Source: Anaerotignum neopropionicum | GTDB taxonomy: Bacteria > Bacillota > Clostridia > Lachnospirales > Anaerotignaceae | Direction: 5' to 3' | DNA: 64,000 nucleotides | Assembly (NCBI RefSeq): GCF_001571775.1 | Contig: NZ_LRVM01000002.1 | Location: 248,001 to 312,000, forward strand | In this document: positions 61,016 through 64,000 of the stretch, one piece after another | Numbering within the stretch: position 1 is the stretch's first letter | How the letters are laid out: the number at the start of each line of letters is the position of its first letter | Notes under the pieces: model-generated | Database searches by the model: none | What the model was told of the DNA's origin: nothing | The model's input: the letters and a program-made list of their open reading frames with translations, nothing else | Translations under genes and position numbers: made by a program

Positions 61016-61803
61016 ATGAAAACGGAGATATTTTACTTTTCCGCAACCGGTAAACAAAAGCACTTGTGACAGCAATCTCACAGGGATTAAAGGGTGATGT
61101 ACAGTTTAGGAATATTACTTTACCTGAGAGCAGGGAAAATGGAATTATACTGGATAGTGACTTAACTATTATAGCAACGCCGGTTTATGGAGAAAGAATT
61201 CCTCATTTTCTACACGACTTTTTCCAAGGAATTAAAGGAAATGGAAATCAACTTGTAGCAATTTCTGTTTATGGTAATATGGGGTTTGGAATCAGCCTTG
61301 AGCAATTTAAAGAGTTCTAAAAAAATAATAACTTTAGACTAATTGCGACTGGGGCATTTATAGGTCAGCATACATATGCAACAAAAACGGCTCCAGTAGG
61401 TTATGGAAGGCCGGATGAATATGATTTGCTTCAGATGCGCATTTTTGGTGAAAACATTCAAAAGAAAATAGATACGAAAAATTTTACGCAGATTAGCGTT
61501 CCCAAAAGTGTATTGCCAAAGTTTATTACCGAGTTCCCGGATTCGGGTACTCGGTTTTTAATCCGACAACCTCAAGTTAAAAAATCTGTTTGCAATGCCT
61601 GTGGAGCCTGTGCTCGCAAATGTCCGGTTGGTGCAATTGACCTGAATACTCTGGAAATTAGTGAGCAGAAATGCCTTCGTTGTTATGCCTGTGTGAAAGT
61701 CTGCCCTAAATCAGCCAGCATAGCGGAGTTCTGTTGGCCTGTTTTAAGAGCAGTTTTCCGTCATATGGGTATTAAAAGAAAAGAAAATGAAACATTTTTA
61801 TAG
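61016..61803 (+). pseudogene. EFR1-family gene, broken second copy
   Basis: Near-identical to 60038-60826 but inactivated: one base is lost just after the flavodoxin loop start (CCGGTAAACAAAAGC against CCGGTACAACGAAAGC) and a TCA codon has become TAA at ~61318. The ferredoxin part remains open (to 61803) with two [4Fe-4S] motifs and a few substitutions. The high identity shows that the duplication is recent and that the second copy is already decaying. Confidence 0.9.
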
Positions 61804-61909
61804 GTTCTTGTAGGCATTTATAGCGAAATGGGATGGGCAATTAAAGCTTGATTAAACTTACTATTAAGGAAGTAACTAAACAAGCTGTATGGGTGAGATA
61901 AAACTATGT

Positions 61910-61980
61910 AGGATTGCGCATTATGTTTATGACATACCAAACGTACAGACTGGTAAATTACTGGTTATCCATACATGACA
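61910..61980 (+). repeat. Array site m
   Basis: GGATTGCGCATTATGTTTATGACATACC, then ACCAAACGTACAGACTGGT and ACTGGTTATCC. Same head as site l, a different right part. Confidence 0.65.
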
Positions 61981-62044
61981 AATGTCCACAAAATGCAATA
62001 TGAAGAGCATGCTTAAGGCTTGTTATCAGAGAGAGTATGAAACT

Positions 62045-62698
62045 ATGAATGTAGCTAAACCCAAAATATCCAAAGAGGTTATGCAGATAGATGCGTTTTA
62101 TTCTTATGTGAAGGATCGTTTATCAGATGATATCTCAATCATTGCAATAAAAAGTTATGCTGAAAGAATCGAAGGAATGGATTTTTCCAGAATGGAACTA
62201 AGATCAAGTATTCTTGAAAATTGTAAATTTTGCAGTTGCGACTTTAAAGGCGCGAGCTTTATTGATGTTATATTCCAATCTTGTGATTTTTCAAATAGTA
62301 AATTCGCAGACGTTTATTTTGAAAGATGCCAATTTGTTGACTGTAAATGTGTTGGATTGGATATGCACGGTACGGTTATAAAGCAAACTACTTTTGAACA
62401 GTCAAATTTTAAATATTCAAATTTTGATGAAACTAAAATGACTGAAGTTCTTTTTGATAACATCGATTTTACTGAATCATCTATTTCTGAAGCAAAACTG
62501 AAAAAGTTTGTAGCAAAAAATTCCAGATTCATAAAAAATAACTTTTTTAAGACAATGCTAGCAACAGTGGATTTTACTGAAAATGAATTCACAATGCCAT
62601 TGGTATCTACTCCTCCTATTGAGTTGAAAGGAATGGTTATAAATATGTTTCAAGCAGCTGATTTGATTGGTCTTTTGGGTATCATTGTTAATCGGTAA
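62045..62698 (+). CDS. Pentapeptide-repeat protein
   Basis: 217 residues from ATG 62045; earlier in-frame ATGs (61982, 62000) lack a better ribosome site and the family usually begins near here (MNVAKPKISKEV). From ~residue 50 the A(D/N)LxF-like five-residue repeat is clear: MDFSRMELRSSILENCKFCSCDFKGASFIDVIFQSCDFSNSKFADVYFERCQFVDC. The fold is a right-handed quadrilateral beta-helix that can mimic DNA, as in Qnr/MfpA gyrase-protection proteins, but many members have other roles. Confidence 0.88.
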   Translation: MNVAKPKISKEVMQIDAFYSYVKDRLSDDISIIAIKSYAERIEGMDFSRMELRSSILENCKFCSCDFKGASFIDVIFQSCDFSNSKFADVYFERCQFVDCKCVGLDMHGTVIKQTTFEQSNFKYSNFDETKMTEVLFDNIDFTESSISEAKLKKFVAKNSRFIKNNFFKTMLATVDFTENEFTMPLVSTPPIELKGMVINMFQAADLIGLLGIIVNR

Positions 62699-62749
62699 TT
62701 AAAATGCCTAATATTTTAAATTTAGAATGAAGAATACAGATTGCTCTTA

Positions 62750-62852
62750 TCCATTATGGCACACAATGAGCTTGCAGCTTTTCTACATGAACTGCACATT
62801 GTGTTTACACAGCGGAACCAGTCAGATAGGTACACAGTTGTACCATAATGGA
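62750..62852 (+). repeat. Array site n (long form, 103 bp with perfect outer arms)
   Basis: Outer arms TCCATTATGG (62750-62759) and CCATAATGGA (62843-62852) are exactly complementary. CACAATG (62762-62768) pairs with CATTGTG inside. From 62796 it carries CATTGTGTTTACACAGCGGA and GTACACAGTTGTACCATAAT, the canonical site. Confidence 0.75.
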
Positions 62853-62898
62853 ACATACAATACTAAATATTATTTATGAATGTGGGTGGCCTAATTTA

Positions 62899-63255
62899 AT
62901 GAAAAGGTTGATGACGATAATTTTATTAATATTAATACTTTTATTTGTTTCAGCATGTGGAGCGAAAAAAGTTACACATATGGGATTAAATGCAGAAATT
63001 TTAGAAATTAATACTGAGCTAAAAGGCTTTGTAGTTAAAAGCTTAGATAAGGATAGTATTTTGTGCGAAAAATGCTACATTAGTTGTGAAAGTGATAATG
63101 TCTATTATATATATGCTGACAACGAAACTGGTGAAACTAAAGATTTATCATACAATGATTATAGGGTGGGAGACGAAATTACAGTAGATGTAAACTCTGT
63201 AGAAAATGGTTATAGTTTAACTTCTCGAGTTCAACTGATTACCCAAAGAAAATGA
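62899..63255 (+). CDS. Small lipoprotein (118 aa) of unknown function
   Basis: ATG 62899 is preferred because it gives a proper lipoprotein signal (MKRLMTIILLILILLFVSAC, lipobox VSAC); an upstream in-frame ATG at 62848 lies inside the array site. The mature part is a small beta-rich domain (LNAEILEINTELKGFVVKSLDKDSILCEKCYISCE...VGDEITVDVNSVENGYSLTSRVQLI) resembling OB-fold-like secreted domains of Bacillota. Exported and lipid-anchored. Confidence 0.75.
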   Translation: MKRLMTIILLILILLFVSACGAKKVTHMGLNAEILEINTELKGFVVKSLDKDSILCEKCYISCESDNVYYIYADNETGETKDLSYNDYRVGDEITVDVNSVENGYSLTSRVQLITQRK

Positions 63256-63278
63256 GCAAAATCTGTAGAGGATTCAGT

Positions 63279-63318
63279 TTCATAGTATGTTTATGATATA
63301 CAGTCTGATCAGAAAGAG
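63279..63318 (+). repeat. Array site o
   Basis: TTTCATAGTATGTTTATGAT then ATACAGTCTGATCAGAAAGAG. Core plus a CAGTCTGAT stretch as in sites f and n. Confidence 0.6.
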
Positions 63319-63393
63319 TCCAATGTTGTGCATTCGGAACAAAAATACTAATTATTTTATTGCGTGTATCTTTGTTATACAGGAGAGAAGAGA

Positions 63394-64000
63394 ATGACTA
63401 TGAAAAAAATAGCGATATTAGTTTTATCTGCATTTGTGATTTTTTCTACGGCTGCTTGCAATGCTACGTCTAAAGCAGAGGCGTTCAGTAAGGAAAAGTT
63501 TTTAGAGGATATTACGCCTAATGTGGTTTGCCTTAATTCCTGTGTGCAGGAGATGTTTGGTGCAGAGGTTGGATCTGATGAAGATAGCTATTTAGCTGCT
63601 TATGAAAGCGAGAGTGCCTATGCTGATGGCATGGGTGATATTGCTCTGCTTTTTAAACTGGGAGAAGAAAGCAAATATGCGAATTATTTTATTGACCCTA
63701 CATGTTCCGATTATTATCCTGTAACAAACTTCAAAACAAATGCTGAGGTAAGGGACTATTTAAGAAAATATTTATCGGATGAAGTTATTGATCAATGGTT
63801 TTCAAACGACTTTTTGGAATATGAGGGACAGCTTTATTTAAGAAGGGGTCCAAGGGGCTACGGTGCTATGAAATGTGATTTAGAAAGTCTGAAGTATGTA
63901 GAAGAAAAGGATGAAAAACAATATGTCACTGTTGATTTTAAGCTCTTTGATAAGTTTGACCATACGGAAACATTGGAGTTTTCAAAGGTTCATGATGTAT
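63394..64000 (+). CDS. Lipoprotein, IseA-like, cut by the right edge
   Basis: ATG 63394 follows AGGAG (63381-63385). The frame is open to the window end (202 codons). Lipoprotein signal with lipobox TAAC (MKKIAILVLSAFVIFSTAAC). The visible mature part includes VRDYLRKYLSDEVIDQWFSNDFLEYEGQLYLRRGPRGYG, which resembles the IseA/DL-endopeptidase-inhibitor domain. Probably acts at the cell wall. The end of the gene is not visible. Confidence 0.7.
   Translation, partial: MTMKKIAILVLSAFVIFSTAACNATSKAEAFSKEKFLEDITPNVVCLNSCVQEMFGAEVGSDEDSYLAAYESESAYADGMGDIALLFKLGEESKYANYFIDPTCSDYYPVTNFKTNAEVRDYLRKYLSDEVIDQWFSNDFLEYEGQLYLRRGPRGYGAMKCDLESLKYVEEKDEKQYVTVDFKLFDKFDHTETLEFSKVHDV

Larger units (their letters stand above)
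59967..61930 (+). repeat. Tandem duplication of a ~977-bp cassette
   Basis: The unit from core 59967-59976 to core 60945-60954 is repeated, nearly identical, up to core 61921-61930. Each unit contains leader, EFR1 gene, and the same 3' spacer (GTTCTTGTAGGCATTTATAG...). Both breakpoints fall in TTATGTTTAT. Confidence 0.85.

Noticed and set aside
51877-62852. Canonical integron attC sites
   Set aside because: The palindromic plan is similar, but neither RYYYAAC nor GTTRRRY cores are present at the proper places and no tyrosine integrase gene is seen.

Overview
The window looks like low-GC DNA from an anaerobic member of the Bacillota, most likely class Clostridia. The signs are rubredoxin, class I hybrid-cluster protein, a flavodiiron-type metallo-beta-lactamase domain, NADH:flavin oxidoreductases of the old-yellow-enzyme type, a butanol-dehydrogenase-like iron alcohol dehydrogenase, an agr-type peptide signalling locus, GGAGG ribosome sites and AT-rich spacers. 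The first ~4 kb is visibly richer in G+C than the rest. No rRNA, tRNA or convincing CRISPR array was seen.

1-8.7 kb is a nitrosative/oxidative stress island: a cut-off gene, hemerythrin, a DUF2249/AhpD-like protein, three Crp/Fnr regulators, a flavodiiron-core protein without flavodoxin, a two-part permease whose second half carries a ferredoxin tail, cupin, rubredoxin (53 aa) and Hcp. Two operators of the form TGTTGC-N4-GCAACA lie in front of the flavodiiron-core gene and of the second Crp gene. 9.1-14.1 kb is an agr-like quorum-sensing locus (LytTR regulator, frameshifted GHKL kinase, intact agrD, stub of agrB, secreted and membrane proteins, gutted second agrD, intact agrB). 14.4-22 kb is the recombination end of an integrative element: sigma-70-region-4-like protein, a strongly folded non-coding RNA candidate, a DUF6870-like protein, three tandem large serine recombinases and the decapitated C-terminal part of a fourth.

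22.6-29.6 kb is a redox/electrophile detoxification cluster under a divergent HxlR regulator (three nitroreductases, two OYE-type reductases, NifU-like scaffold, ABM monooxygenase, iron alcohol dehydrogenase, flavodoxin-like reductase). 29.8-33.2 kb is a graveyard of broken genes (methionine aminopeptidase with an in-frame TAA, frameshifted RidA, relaxase and phosphoesterase scraps) with a second HxlR regulator that shares a 12-nt motif with the first. 33.6-36.3 kb holds a TetR regulator and oleate hydratase. 36.4-41.7 kb is a three-gene MoxR-type AAA+ / propeller-like / VWA operon. 41.9-45.9 kb has TetR, DegV, a PAP2-like membrane protein and a broken ABC exporter.

From 46.7 kb to the right edge every gene is on the plus strand and most are small, unrelated, singly transcribed, and defence-like or hypothetical: PIN, HEPN-like, TIR-like pseudogene, DUF1643, TIR-SIR2 fusion, GHKL-ATPase plus AlbA_2-TIR pair, DUF4365 nuclease-like, EFR1 flavodoxin-ferredoxin (in two tandem copies), pentapeptide repeat, lipoproteins. 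Most are separated by members of one repeat family with the core TTATGTTTAYAC, often expanded to a ~62-bp imperfect palindrome. One complete unit has been tandemly duplicated with both breakpoints at this core. The region therefore reads as a mobile gene-cassette array that uses a site unlike canonical integron attC; no recombinase for it is visible inside the array. This is the strongest candidate for an undescribed system here. Many genes in the window carry single-base indels, several in homopolymers, so some pseudogenes may be sequencing artefacts.
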